Assembly (NCBI GenBank): GCA_021209875.1
Contig: JAGYVD010000002.1
Coordinates: 1,674,001-1,738,000 of the forward strand
Source: Rosellinia necatrix
Taxonomy: Eukaryota > Ascomycota > Sordariomycetes > Xylariales > Xylariaceae
Reading direction: 5' to 3'
Length of the DNA: 64,000 nucleotides
The notes under the pieces were generated by a model. It had not been told where the DNA came from, searched no databases, and saw only the letters and a list, made by a program, of their open reading frames with translations. The position numbers and the translations under genes were made by a program. The stretch's first letter is position 1. Each line of letters opens with the position of its first letter. Below, piece by piece: positions 31,680 to 42,525 of this stretch.

Positions 31680-34646
31680 TCAAACTATAATTATGGTTTC
31701 TTTCCTCAGAGCTTGGAGGCTCAAATTCAGGAGGCTCCCTAGAACCTGACATCGTCGTCTTGAGTTGGGCTGCCCCCGTGCCTGTACCCGCCTCCTGTCA
31801 CCGTATGTGGTAACGCCGAGCAACCTTATAGCCGTCTTGAGATTGCCTCTCGACCTCGGCATTCTCCAGTGCTCCTTCCAGCTTATGGCATCATACACGA
31901 TGCCCAAACTGCTGCAAATGGGACGCTGTGTGTTGATTCCCCCTCCCGGCAAGTTAATGGAATTAGAACGCCAAGAAACAGTGTCGCTCTCCAGACTTGG
32001 AGACCTGAGAATATCCATGCTTTGTTTTTGTCCTCCTGGAGATTGTGCCGACGACGTAGACAACGGAGAGACCTGTGCCTGGTCATAATCCACAGGGGGC
32101 CGCCGGCGACTATGCCGCAAGTACCTCTTGCCTAGTTCATATAAGACCTTGGCGAAGATCTCGTTGAGGTATTCTTCGCACTTGTGGTCAGATTCATTCT
32201 GCACCTGCACATCCGCACCAAATGAAAAAGGCTTTACATCAATTACATCTCCAATGTTATTGAGGCAGAATGTGAGATTGGCGGTGAGATCCTTCCAGAT
32301 TTTGGTTATCACCTCCGTTGATGCGTTAGAAACAGATAGCGGATCATCGATGAGGGGCTGTTGCTCCCGATATGCATCGTTGGTTTTCCCCATATAACGT
32401 TCTCTCAATATCGTCTCGACGGCAAGCCAACGTTTCCGGATGATGTCAGCATTGACCCACGCGGCCGAGCCGGAATCAATGAGTGACCTGGGGATTGCCA
32501 GCTGTGACCGGGAATCCAACTCTTCCCAGGATTGCGGCTTCTGCCAGTAGAGGACACATTCGATGAGACTCTTTATGGTCAACGATAACGTGTCGTTGGC
32601 GTCAATCAAGTGTTTGAGTACGCCTTCCACATCCCCGATTGCTCTCGTAAGGGAAAGATACTGCCCATGTACTTCCTCTAGGGTCGTGGTTCGGTAATAG
32701 AACATACAAGAACTTCCCTTCCCGGCCTCATTTTTTCCGGCAACTTTAGCTTGAACACCACCACTCCCGGTAGGATCCATGAATATCTGCCATAATTCAC
32801 TAGCGATTGGCACCTTATCACACCACATCGTGACGAAATCTGCGAACAAGTCAACTTCCTGGATTAGAGGATTCGCAGCTTCGATTGGTCCTGGGGAATT
32901 ATCTTGAAGGACTAGCCCGGCGCGTTTGTCAGACAACTCACACAGCAAAACCGCGGCTTCGCCCATGATGCGGTATGCAGACAAGAATGTTTTCCGTAAA
33001 TGAATATAATTATCTTGATTGGGGAACTGGGCGATGATATCCGTGTCATTGATGACTGGTTCAAGGGTAGTAATGACAAGTTGTGACACATTACACCTGC
33101 TGCTACCCCAGATAAACTTTGTATGTACCGTTGGCGATCGTTTTTCAATTGCCGGATCTCGGAGGGAAAATAGACAGGATGCCTCATGGATCAAGGCGCC
33201 TGTTTGTCCATGAATTTCGGGTCTATAATGGTGGTTCTTCCGTCGCGTAGACGTCTGTGCGATGGGGCATAGCCCCTCGTAGTTGCTGTTGCTACCTAGG
33301 ACTGATACTTTTGTTTTCCAAAGGGTGCTGTCTGGGCACCAAGAATCCTGCGGCTTTTTATCGATCTGGGCCCAATGGGATTCTTGGAGTGCTCTCCAAT
33401 TTGGAACCCAGCTGGGCAGATTTGTATCTTTGAGAGCCCCCGTTACGATGAGTCTAGCTAGGCCGTAGTGTTGAATGAAATACGCGGCTAAGCCTGTATA
33501 AACTTGTGCGTATGTCAAACTGTAGTCGGCCGTAATCCCCGACGAATCTAAACCCCGTACGAGACCGAGAAGAGCAAAGATCTTGTCTCGAGGATCAGGA
33601 GAATTCAAATCGACGGTGTCGCGGAGAAGTCGGAGAAGGCCTCCAGGACCGTTGCATGCTGCTCTTTTTTGTCTCCTACTTGGGATATCCCTTTTGAAAC
33701 TTTGCAGCCAATTTATCGCCGGCAGCGGTGAGACCCAATCTAGTAAGATCCGCCAATCTATCGACCGAGAACCACAATGGGCCTGAACATTTGGTGCGGA
33801 CGAGATTTCTTGAACACTCCACACGCGCCTAAAGTACTTGCGATTAAACAGGTTGGTTACAAGCTGCTGCGATGCTGGGTTCGTTGGTCCGCCCTCTTCC
33901 AAGGAGTTGATATAATCGATGGCTGCGTCGCTGTCAGACGACGGCTCTCCGATGTCGACGATACACCTGATTGACTTCGTGTATATGTCCTTCATAAGCC
34001 GGATCTGATGGGACTTGTCGGCATTGCTTAGCTGATTGATACAGATGGCGCCCACCCAAATCGGCCGATCGGCGTTTTCTAAACGTAGGCGCCTCAAGGC
34101 GCGTGAGCAGCTTTTGGTGATGGGAATAACATCCCACCCCGTGCCGATGTATAACCTCCCCGATAACGTGGCATCGTCTTTGTCATCTGCCCAGGTGTAG
34201 GAAAGCGCCTCGTAATAGGGGCGTCCATGCAAATCCTGCACCTCTAACTTCCCATGGAGCGCCTTGCCCTGTCGTCTCGAGGGCGTTAAATGCAGCACTC
34301 TGATGTGGTGTTCGGAGGGCAGAGCAGGAAATGCACGTTTTGGTTTCTCGCCATACCGTGCGTCCGGCGGTTCGTTATTGGGGGCAGCGCCGAGGTAGTT
34401 GATCAGTGCCTGGCCGAGGTCTTCTCCGCTAGGCCTAGCGACGCATTCTCGCGAGTATTCCACACTGCACGGCCAGGCGAGGTTTAAGCATGACCGTTCT
34501 CCTGCGGCGGCAGAGACAGCCACAGGGTGGCGACCAGGGAGATCCGACTGGTGCGAGAGGCTGGCGCCGCAAGCATGGCAGTCGATTGATTCTGTCCGGT
34601 AATGAACCTGCGGCCATTGGCAATCTTCGCGATGCCAGCGCAACAT
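31680..34646 (-). CDS. HET-domain (heterokaryon incompatibility) protein
   Basis: Intronless 988-residue protein with a HET domain (PF06985-type) at about residues 144-281: YYEALSYTWADDKDDA, then IPITKSCSRALRRLR, RPIWVGAICINQ, KSHQIRLMKDIYTKS, and RRVWSVQEI. A further conserved block, SPDPRDKIFALLGLV, lies at about 350. HET proteins trigger cell death when genetically different hyphae fuse, acting with a partner allele or NLR-type receptor; neither is recognisable next to it. Ahead of the domain, IDCHACGASL with C9, C23 and C26 hints at a small zinc-ribbon-like element. The region after about 450 is long and variable, with no domain I recognise; the last 150 residues are Ser/Arg-rich. Start is the first ATG of the frame; an upstream exon is possible. 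Specific recognition role unknown. Confidence 0.88.
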   Translation of the reverse strand: MLRWHREDCQWPQVHYRTESIDCHACGASLSHQSDLPGRHPVAVSAAAGERSCLNLAWPCSVEYSRECVARPSGEDLGQALINYLGAAPNNEPPDARYGEKPKRAFPALPSEHHIRVLHLTPSRRQGKALHGKLEVQDLHGRPYYEALSYTWADDKDDATLSGRLYIGTGWDVIPITKSCSRALRRLRLENADRPIWVGAICINQLSNADKSHQIRLMKDIYTKSIRCIVDIGEPSSDSDAAIDYINSLEEGGPTNPASQQLVTNLFNRKYFRRVWSVQEISSAPNVQAHCGSRSIDWRILLDWVSPLPAINWLQSFKRDIPSRRQKRAACNGPGGLLRLLRDTVDLNSPDPRDKIFALLGLVRGLDSSGITADYSLTYAQVYTGLAAYFIQHYGLARLIVTGALKDTNLPSWVPNWRALQESHWAQIDKKPQDSWCPDSTLWKTKVSVLGSNSNYEGLCPIAQTSTRRKNHHYRPEIHGQTGALIHEASCLFSLRDPAIEKRSPTVHTKFIWGSSRCNVSQLVITTLEPVINDTDIIAQFPNQDNYIHLRKTFLSAYRIMGEAAVLLCELSDKRAGLVLQDNSPGPIEAANPLIQEVDLFADFVTMWCDKVPIASELWQIFMDPTGSGGVQAKVAGKNEAGKGSSCMFYYRTTTLEEVHGQYLSLTRAIGDVEGVLKHLIDANDTLSLTIKSLIECVLYWQKPQSWEELDSRSQLAIPRSLIDSGSAAWVNADIIRKRWLAVETILRERYMGKTNDAYREQQPLIDDPLSVSNASTEVITKIWKDLTANLTFCLNNIGDVIDVKPFSFGADVQVQNESDHKCEEYLNEIFAKVLYELGKRYLRHSRRRPPVDYDQAQVSPLSTSSAQSPGGQKQSMDILRSPSLESDTVSWRSNSINLPGGGINTQRPICSSLGIVYDAISWKEHWRMPRSRGNLKTAIRLLGVTTYGDRRRVQARGQPNSRRRCQVLGSLLNLSLQALRKETIIIV

Positions 34647-35704
34647 CGCGGACCCGAGTGCAAGCCCGCGGCAATGCCCATACGGTTGCCCTATTTGTTG
34701 GAAACTCGAAAAACCCGGTGGTTTTCAGGAGGATAGGCGTTTGCCAAGCAGAGCCTTGCTAGCTGAAGCTCCCTGGACCTTTATGAGCCTTGGACTGGCC
34801 CCCGCACTTCAGGCGGCGGTCTGACAACACATGGCTAGAGGCAATAGTAGCTTTTTGGGGGCCTTTCAGACAACCGGCTTCTTCGCTGGTGCCAATCATG
34901 ACTGTCCTCGCCTGCGTCACGCCCGCGCCTCCTGAGATCCGAACCAAACTTCGCTCCTCGGCGTATTTGGAAACGCCGGCGATACTTTCTTGATGGGGAA
35001 GTCGCCTGAGCGCAACGACACTAGGGCGGGTCGGGTCCGTGTCCGTGTCCGTTTGCCCAAGTGCAGGATGGAATGGAGAACCATGGGATATAAATGCGTG
35101 CTGGACGGATGCTGGAGATGGGTGTTCTACAGAAGAAGGGGGTGTGTGTGTTAGTGGGGGCTGAAGAACTGTGATGTGAAGAGCATGCTAAGTACCACGT
35201 ATAAGTACCTAAGTAGGTACTAAGTAACTAATTAATGCACACAACTAATTCTGCCCCCAACCGACCGGTAAGCATTTACCTACCAGCCTACCTAGGTATC
35301 TTTGTCAGACACCTAGATTAGACGTTAATACTACTACTACTACCTAGGTATCTGTAAGTAGGTAGGTAGGTTAGGTACTTGTATACATAGATAGCTCAAG
35401 CACAGTAGGAGGGTACCTATACCTACTCAGCATCCATCATCTGCATCCGCAGTAGAATGTTTTAAATATAGAAACAAAACGATTAACTACCTAGGTAGTT
35501 ACTTACCCGTTCACCAATAATAAACCAATCGTCGATGAAGCAATAAACTTTAAAATAGAGCAACATTTATTTGGTTCCCCATCTCTCTCCAATATGAAAT
35601 ATGACCGGAGGATGCCAATGAGGATTCGCTACAACCAGCCCCCAAACTCCAAAGCCAACCACCGAAGAATGCACACGCGCCCCAGCCTCAACGCGTCCAA
35701 CCAA
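34647..35704. other. Intergenic: HET promoter side, with repeat cluster
   Basis: No gene supported. Contains GTCCGTGTCCGTGTCCG near 35034 and an extended TACCTA/TAGGTA cluster at about 35195-35510. Confidence 0.45.
35195..35510. repeat. TACCTA/TAGGTA cluster upstream of the HET gene
   Basis: Several separate blocks: taagtacctaagtaggtac (35200), tacctaccagcctacctagg (35276), tactactactacctaggta (35330), aagtaggtaggtaggttagg (35356), ctacctaggtag (35487). Confidence 0.75.
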
Positions 35705-37249
35705 CTACCACGATGTATGTCCTCCATCGATGATGAGATTATTGCCCGTCATGAAGCTGCTGGCGTTACTGAGTAAGAAAAGCGCCGCTCCTTTGAACTC
35801 GGATGTCTCAGCCAGACGGCCCACTATATCACGAGCATCGATCGCATGTATGTCAGTTCTCGCCGTTCAGGTCTTGCCGTCCAAGAGTCTCAAGTAATCA
35901 TGGGCTGGCGGGGCTGAGGACGTACGTACTCATATTGGCGGCCTCCCATTTCTCGCGCAGGCCCGGGACCTCTTCGAAGTTCTTCAGCACCATGGGCGTC
36001 AGGATGTGACCCGGGCTGATGCAGTTGACTCGGATGCCCCCGGTGCCGTCTTCCCTGATAGGACTCCACTCCATCGCCAGATTACGAGCCAGCTGGATCA
36101 CCGCGGCCTTCGACGAGTTGTATACCTAGCAACGAGGAGATGTTAGCTGGATGAGGCATACGACGCGCACGCGCGCGCGGGCGGACCGCTGCCCGGCCCA
36201 GGTGCAAGCGGGAACCACCCACGGGGGGAGATGAGCCCTCTGTTGGCTACTTGCCCCGACATGCTGGCGATGAAACACATGCTGCCGTGGCACTTGTATT
36301 TAAACATCTGACGAGCCGCCGACGTCGCCGTCATCATGACGCCTGAGTAGTTGATGTCCATTATCTGCGTTACATCCTCACGGCTATACTCCACTGCCGC
36401 ATCTCCCGAGTCAGTAACGGCTCTCTCTGACGGGTGACAGGGAGGTCCCGAGGCCTTGAAGGTAAGCTGTCATTGAAGCAACTGTAGGAATATTTGGGGG
36501 GTGGGAAGAGAGAGAGAAGGGGGGGCGGGGGGGTTAACACCATGGCAACGGTAAGAGAAGACGATTTGACACTAGGAACTACAACTCACTGGCAGGGCAG
36601 ATTTGTTGCACTCCGGCCGCCGCAATGATGCCGTCTAGCCGCTGGTGCGCCTCGGCGATTGACTGGATCGTCTTATCCAGGCCGTCGGTATCCTGAACAT
36701 CTTGTTGGCGGTAATGGAGAACGCCGCCCCATTGCTCCGCTCTTCTCTCTGCCTCGTTCCAATCTTCATCTGGACGCTCCTCGCGGTCGAGGCAGTAAAC
36801 TAGACGAACGTATCGTCAACCCATCATCACGTATTCCCCGTTGTTGCCGCGTCCCTGGGACCGGCGGAGAATATTAAAGACGTACCTTTCCCGCCTGTTT
36901 CGACGAGGGCCTCGGCAAGCGATAGGCCAAGACCCCTTGCGCCGCCGGTCACGATGAAAACTCGCCCAGCCAGATCGAAGTCGGCTAGCCGTTTTTGGCC
37001 CACGACTTCATCGCGGCCGGGCCCTAGTCCGACAGCGGGGTTCTCCCGGGGCTCCGGGGGCACCGGCGCTGTCCCGTGCCCGTTCTCGGGGTCTGGAGAT
37101 TGTCCTCCGATTGTCACGGCGGATCGTGACGAGCGAATTAATCTGCGCTGCAGTACCGTTAGGGCGGGGTTGGTTGGCGCCGCCTTTGGAACGGTGCCTA
37201 TAATATGCCCGCATCGTCGGGCGACGGCCCTTAATGCAGGTTGTGACAT
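35705..37249 (-). CDS. Short-chain dehydrogenase/reductase, possibly mitochondrial
   Basis: NAD(P)-dependent SDR resembling fungal polyol/sugar reductases such as D-arabinitol 2-dehydrogenase; substrate unknown. Exons in coding order: 36886-37249, 36590-36799, 36223-36393, 35930-36125 and 35705-35823. Cofactor loop VTGGARGLGLSLAEAL follows an N-terminal extension of about 90 residues (RAVARRCGHIIG...RRLIRSSRSAV) that looks like a mitochondrial presequence. Other motifs: IIAAAGVQQ (NNAG equivalent), DINYSGVM, catalytic FIASMSG, YNSSKAAVIQLARNLA with the Y-x3-K pair, RVNCISPGHILTPM and the C-terminal FMTGNNLIIDGGHTSW. Exons 3 and 4 do not join in frame: the donor after ...ATCTCCCCCC leaves one C too many before the exon coding VYNSSK. 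The excess falls in a six-C homopolymer, so a sequencing error is plausible; otherwise the gene is frameshifted. About 352 residues if corrected. Confidence 0.85.
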
Positions 37250-39442
37250 ACTCGATGTTTCTGGGTCCTAAGTAAGCGATACCTAGGGGGGATGGTTAGG
37301 TAAGATGATGTGAAGATAACCACCTCTGTTCTGCTGCAGGTGATACACGGGCTAATTGCGCGACCTTGGGATGCATGTACTGATGCATTGATTCTTCAAG
37401 GTGTCTAGAGCCTACGACGTAGAATAACGGTGGGTAATGATGTTTTGAGCCCGGAGGAACTCTCCGTTTATAGGGATCTACTGGGATGAGACGAGTTGGC
37501 GAAGCCATGGCACACAGATGCCATTCATCGTTGATGTCAAGATTAGACATCGACGCGTAATATGGGATACTGTACGGGCGCTCCTCGTAAGCGCTGTCCG
37601 GGTCACCTGGCTTCACGTGGCAGATCATGGGTTGCGTGAGCCTCTCCGCTAGAATAGTAAAGGGCGCTTTCGCATTGGGAAACAGATAGACAAGATCGCC
37701 GGCCCAATTACGTGGGAGGCGCCGTATTGCGGCGATGATGTCAAGATGAAATCATATTGGTCTTGGGAACAATAATAACTTGCAATACGACGTGTGTATA
37801 AGTTTCAAGTTCTTCCTATCTTTACCTCATGTGCGGGTTGGCGGATAGATGGCTGTGGCCGCTGAGTAATTCGAGTGTGATATTGAATGATATGCGGTAC
37901 CCGGTGGCTGAGTGAATGACTGACGCCTGCAAGTTTGTACCAAGATACAGGACTCTCTACTACTCCAAGGCACCACAGCCTTCTTCTACGGTGAATGAAC
38001 TATGGGATGGATTAAGGCTCGCATGTGACCTTCCATTACAATCCTTGAATCGTTATCCGTGGGATGAACAATCCTTGTGTCTGCATCGTTATGATCGCCT
38101 TGGACTGCTGCCCAGACCCCGCAAGGACCAACCTACCGGGACAGGATTTGGACGTAGACTTTTCTAGACGCGTGTATAGATCGTTCGCTGGCATGTCACT
38201 TATCTATTCTAACGATTCGCAATTTGGGGGCTCCTTCGAAAACACTCCGCCCGTGGAGCATGGAGCATGGAGTAGGCAACGGCCCAGACGGAAATGAAAC
38301 GGGCGTGAATGCTGTGGTGAGCCCATTTTACTGCAAGTAGGTAACACACAGGAGCCGAGCCGGCATAGGACGAAAACTGTCCTCGGATTTCATTCGCTTC
38401 GACTCCATGTTGTCCAATCCAGGTGACATGGACGGGGCTAACGTAGGCTGATACAAGCGACAGCGTGAGGGGACCGACCAAGACAACAGGGTGGTATCGA
38501 TGCCCTTTACCGAAAAGCCAGGCTCATCGCATAGATTACGTACAGCCTCATGTTGTAGATAAAAGGCGGGCCTCCCGAGAAAGTTGTTGGTCCCAAGGTG
38601 GGTGGGCAGCGGGCTAATATTACTCTGATGCTTCTTTCTGAAAAGATATGAGAGTACAGGTGCCGTTCGACTGTCCATCATCGCAACATGGATCGAAACG
38701 GTTCGAAGCTTTCTATATTCGAAACGGTTTGAAGCTTTCTATATTCAAGTATAACAAGTAGTTTAGTATATTGATGGGAGTGACAACATAAAGGCTTAAG
38801 CGTTCCAAAGTTAATAGTATATTACACCGCACACTCATCGGAGTCGGTGTCGCTTATATCTGAAAAGACAGTTCTCCAGCTCAGATGCTTAAACTATTGG
38901 GACTACCGCATGGAACAGTGGCGCAACTACCTGGAACAGAGTTGGAAATGCCCTCGGAAGAGTGCCCATACTTATATTCTCTCTACGCTTATTTTTATCC
39001 GCCTCCGGGTACCGCTTTCCCACGCCCTTAAACATTCACTTTTTCAGTATACCTAGTTTCGTTATTATAAACTCTCTCTAGTGACTGCGCCGACAAACAC
39101 CCCGTGAAAAAAAAAAAAAAACCCGGAGGTGATTTAAACAAATGCCAGCGTAGCCTCCTGCCGCGCTCTGCGGTCTACATATCCAAAAGCAATTAACATG
39201 GATCGCCGAACACATTCGTCGACTCTTTCGTGCTCCGTACTCTTTCATGCTAACGAATTCATCGTATAGTTATTTGCTAGAAGTCTCTTGTCTGGGGTGC
39301 GATAGAGAGCGGTCAGAGGGAAAAATGCATTGCGTCCAGATGGAACTGGGAGCGTGCCCCATTTTGATATTTTCATGGCCAAATCGTTTCGTCAATTGGG
39401 TATTTTGAGTGTAAAACGAGAGAGACAGTGACGTGGCTATTA
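37250..39442. other. Intergenic region, no supported gene
   Basis: 2.2 kb with several open frames of 70-117 codons on both strands, none showing a recognisable domain. A 26-bp direct tandem duplication lies at 38693-38744 and an A-run at 39106-39121. Confidence 0.4.
38693..38744. repeat. 26-bp tandem duplication
   Basis: Two adjacent copies of tcgaaacggtt(c/t)gaagctttctatat with one mismatch. Confidence 0.85.
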
Positions 39443-39946
39443 TTAACCTATTAAAGACGCGTTTAAAGCCCTCCTCTCTTGCAACAACCTGACGGTCTTA
39501 TCGACACGCCTGTGGGCCGCCTGCTCACCGCAGAACTCCACGATGTGTTTGATCTTGGACCCGTCGTCGACGAAATTGAAGAACCAGGCCGTCTCCAGGC
39601 GCAGCCGCTCGCCGTCGCGGAACAGGAGGACGGTGCTGGTACACGCCGCCGAGGTCCGGGCCGCCTCGTCCACGCACAGCCTGTACATGTCGACACTCTC
39701 GACGGAGCTCACCTTTATGTTTTCGGAGAACGCCTGTTGCGCCTGCTCGTTCGTGAAAACCTGATTCGGGTTGGTGGCCCCTATCGACAGCATGAACGAT
39801 GCCGGTATGATCTTCCGCTGGCAGTCTGGCGTTAGCGTCCGACTTAGGATAGTTGGGTCGTTATGCTCGGCGGCGACACGTGGTGATGCGAGGAATTCCT
39901 TCGTGTTGGCCTCGATGGCACGGCGTAGGGAAAGATTCGAACTCAT
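39443..39946 (-). CDS. SnoaL/NTF2-like fold protein
   Basis: 167 residues from ATG 39946 (MSSNLSLRRAIEAN); the frame is open another 48 bases 5' without an ATG. Pattern resembles the many small fungal NTF2-like proteins: a helical N-terminus with DPTILSRTLTPDCQRKIIPASFM, then beta strands VDMYRLCVDEAARTSAACTS, TVLLFRDGERLRLETAWFFNF and the terminal DGSKIKHIVEFC. These folds serve as hydroxylases, isomerases or ligand-binding proteins, sometimes in secondary metabolism; no catalytic residues can be assigned. It lies between the SDR and the endoglucanase, with no obvious functional link. A short upstream exon cannot be excluded. Confidence 0.65.
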   Translation of the reverse strand: MSSNLSLRRAIEANTKEFLASPRVAAEHNDPTILSRTLTPDCQRKIIPASFMLSIGATNPNQVFTNEQAQQAFSENIKVSSVESVDMYRLCVDEAARTSAACTSTVLLFRDGERLRLETAWFFNFVDDGSKIKHIVEFCGEQAAHRRVDKTVRLLQERRALNASLIG

Positions 39947-40754
39947 GGCGGCGATTTTTGCAACCGTGAGACCGATACGGCTTAAGGGCGACAAATAGTA
40001 GTTTGTGATAATGGTGGTGGCCTATGAAGGTTCCAGGGTGCTGTGTAAGAAGCCTATAACGAGACACAAGAACTCGTTAGGATGGAAAGGGGGAATAGCG
40101 TTAGTGTAGGAAAGTGTCGTTTATTATACATCGACGTCAGTAAGCAAGGGAATCATCTCTTCGTTACAGGAAATGAGTGGGTGACCCTATCACTGCAAGC
40201 GAACCCATCATCGTATCCCCAAACCTCGGTGATTCTATTCGCCCTTTCATAAACTTGGATTACTTGACAAGCTAAAGCAAGGGGTTATCTTGAAAGTTAA
40301 GGCCGAAAGATTTCCATTGTGAGGATGAAGATACTATGCACATATTATACTTGCAAAGCTAAGTATGCACAGAAGAGGTAGCAGGGGCCGCAGGTGTGGT
40401 AGCCGTGCTAGGGAGGGTGTGTCTGTTTCATAAAAGGGATAGAGCAGGTTCACAGGAAGCCAGCGCGATAGGAACTCGACGCGTTTGGGCTCCCTTTCGG
40501 CCCCTGAGATCCACACCCGCGGATTCTCGAAGAGGCAGGGAAGACAATGAAACTATAAAAGGCGTTTAGTGCTTGTCCTAGAAAGGCGGATATGGCGTGT
40601 TGGATGCAGATACTATATGATGATATTAATTTAGTAGGACAGAGAACATTCATTACGTGGCAAGCTACTACTATAAACCGAAACTGTCATACCTAGCTTG
40701 AGAAGTTTGCTTAATGATTCAACGCTATTATGTCTCATTTCGTAACCGTTGTCG
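39947..40754. other. Intergenic region
   Basis: Contains the promoter side of the NTF2-like gene and the 3' flank of the endoglucanase gene. Nothing else recognised. Confidence 0.4.
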
Positions 40755-42525
40755 CTATATAAGTGAAACTATAGCTATAAACACGCAGACCCATCCAGGA
40801 AGCGTTCCCACCGCAACTGAGCCGGCGCCATTTTCTGGAGACGCTGTCTCTGTCGATGCGGCAGTCAACGTCGACGCCTGAGTTGGTGAGGCGGGCCCAG
40901 ACTGCGCCGTAAGCAAGCCCGCAAACCCGGAACGCGCAGGCGGCGATCCAGTAGCAATAGCGAGTGTCTGGATTGTACTCTGTAATAATGTGTCCGTCAG
41001 AATCAATACATTTGACGTGTTGATGGTCGACTGCGAAGCTGTGTTGCTACTCTTGCTGCTACTCTTGCTGCTGCTGTTCTGCGGAGTGCTGAATATCGGG
41101 AAGCCCAGTGACGCCGTCAACAGCGCGGTGGGCGTTGAGAGCAGAGTGGACGTGAGCACGAGAAGGGTTGAGGCCGTGGGGCCGGCTGTGGCTAGCGTTC
41201 GCGTCGGGATGGTGCCATTGTTACTTGGCGAGTTATTCCAGGGCGCGAGGAAACACTGCTTCATAAGCGCCGTGTCGACGAGGCGGCCGTCCTGGCTTGA
41301 TGGCGTCAGGCTGAGCAGGTAGTCTGTGCCGAAGCTGCCGGCGCCCCAGGCCACTAGACCGGTGAATACGTCTGAGTTTCGGTTGATGAATGCATTCTGG
41401 GCGCAGAACTCCGTCATGCACTGTTATGTTTTATTCTACGTCAGCTCCGGGGCTATTTTGGGACTGTTGCCACTGGCTTGGTTTCTCTCGACTTACGGAG
41501 ACATCGCTCGAAGCCCCTGTCTCGCTGACAAACCCCATCCGTCCCTTGCTTCGGAGGTATCGTGCGATGGTTGTGAAGGCGCCTATGTTGTTGGTGGTAC
41601 AGGCGGCATGGGTACCGGAGTTGTCCGTGTCAAGGTACTTGTGGATGTCCAAGAGGAGGTTGGCTGTGCTTCCATCGGGGTTTGTGATGGCGAGTAGTGC
41701 ATCTGCGCTGCCACTCGACACCAGCGTGGCAGCACTGTCGAAGTTGGTGCCGGAAAGTAATATCATCTGGGACTTGGCTCCGGCCTCACGGATGGCCGTA
41801 ACGGCCTTTTGACAGGTCTGTGCCCAGATGCCCACATCAAGATCGTGAGGCTCGTTCATGAGTTCGAAGATGATCTTGTCGTTCGTGGCGTATTTGCCTG
41901 CCAACCCCCCCCAAAAGCTGGCGAATTGCTCGTCCGTCGGGCCGCCCTGCCCGATAATCTGTCCGTCCCATCGTGCAAAGTTATGGATGTCTATCATACA
42001 GCGAGCACCGGTGTCGAGACACGACTGTACGAGCTGGTCGTATTTGGAAAAGCTTGAGGCGTCGATGGCGCCGCCGAGTTGATTATTCACGAGAAACTGC
42101 CACGATGTTGCTATCCAATGGTTAGTTCCCTACTGCTACACGGGAGTAGTTCACCATTCGTACGTATCCTCAGAACGTTGATGCCATCATCTGCCACGAA
42201 ATGATTCATTTGGGTTGGCCCATCATTGAGCGGTAACTGCGCAGACTCGGGAGGACATGTCCCCTGGATATATGGCTTAGCACAAAGACTCACTCATCAG
42301 TGGTCGGTCTATGATAATAATAGTCTTACGTCGATCTGGCATCCGAATTCGCCCCCCGCTATAGCCACTCCCTATGTGGAATTTCTATCAGTATGACTGT
42401 CGTCTCCAGCCTCGCTAACACGGGCGGATAGGCGGCCGGGCACGTACAAGTAGCTGGACTTTGCCGAAGACCGGCGGGAACAGGGCAAGAAAAAGAAAGG
42501 ATAAAAGAAAGGATAAAAAAGCCAT
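40755..42525 (-). CDS. GH5 (subfamily 5-like) endo-beta-1,4-glucanase, probably GPI-anchored
   Basis: Secreted cellulase related to Trichoderma Cel5A/EG II. Exons in coding order: 42448-42525, 42330-42371, 42164-42263, 41497-42110 and 40755-41420; all donors are GTACGT, GTAAGA, GTACGA or GTAAGT. 499 residues. Signal peptide residues 1-21 (MAFLSFLLSFLFLALFPPVFG), then GVAIAGGEFGCQI, RIPTSWQFLVNN and IDIHNFARWDG. The acid/base glutamate is E160 in FELMNEPHDLD; the nucleophile is E270 in FVSETGAS. DIHKYLDTDNSGTHAAC and VAWGAGSFGTDYLLS complete the fold. After about residue 345 comes a Ser/Thr-rich region (SSSKSSSKSSNTAS) ending in a hydrophobic tail VCVFIAIVSLI, as in GPI-anchor signals. There is no cellulose-binding module, which EG II homologues often carry at the N-terminus. 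Plant or own-wall glucan substrate is undecided. Confidence 0.93.

Noticed and set aside
31680..37249. HET gene plus SDR as a two-component allorecognition or biosynthetic locus
   Set aside because: Only proximity links them; there is 1 kb of repeat-rich DNA between them and no known functional pairing.
37296..38681. Open frames of 77-117 codons in the 37-39 kb gap
   Set aside because: No domain, no consistent splice partners and no repeat or transposon hallmark; listed only as an intergenic region.
25756..42525. Secondary-metabolite cluster including the methyltransferase, SDR and NTF2-like protein
   Set aside because: No polyketide synthase, NRPS, terpene cyclase, P450, transporter or pathway regulator lies in the window, and the three genes are separated by unrelated genes.
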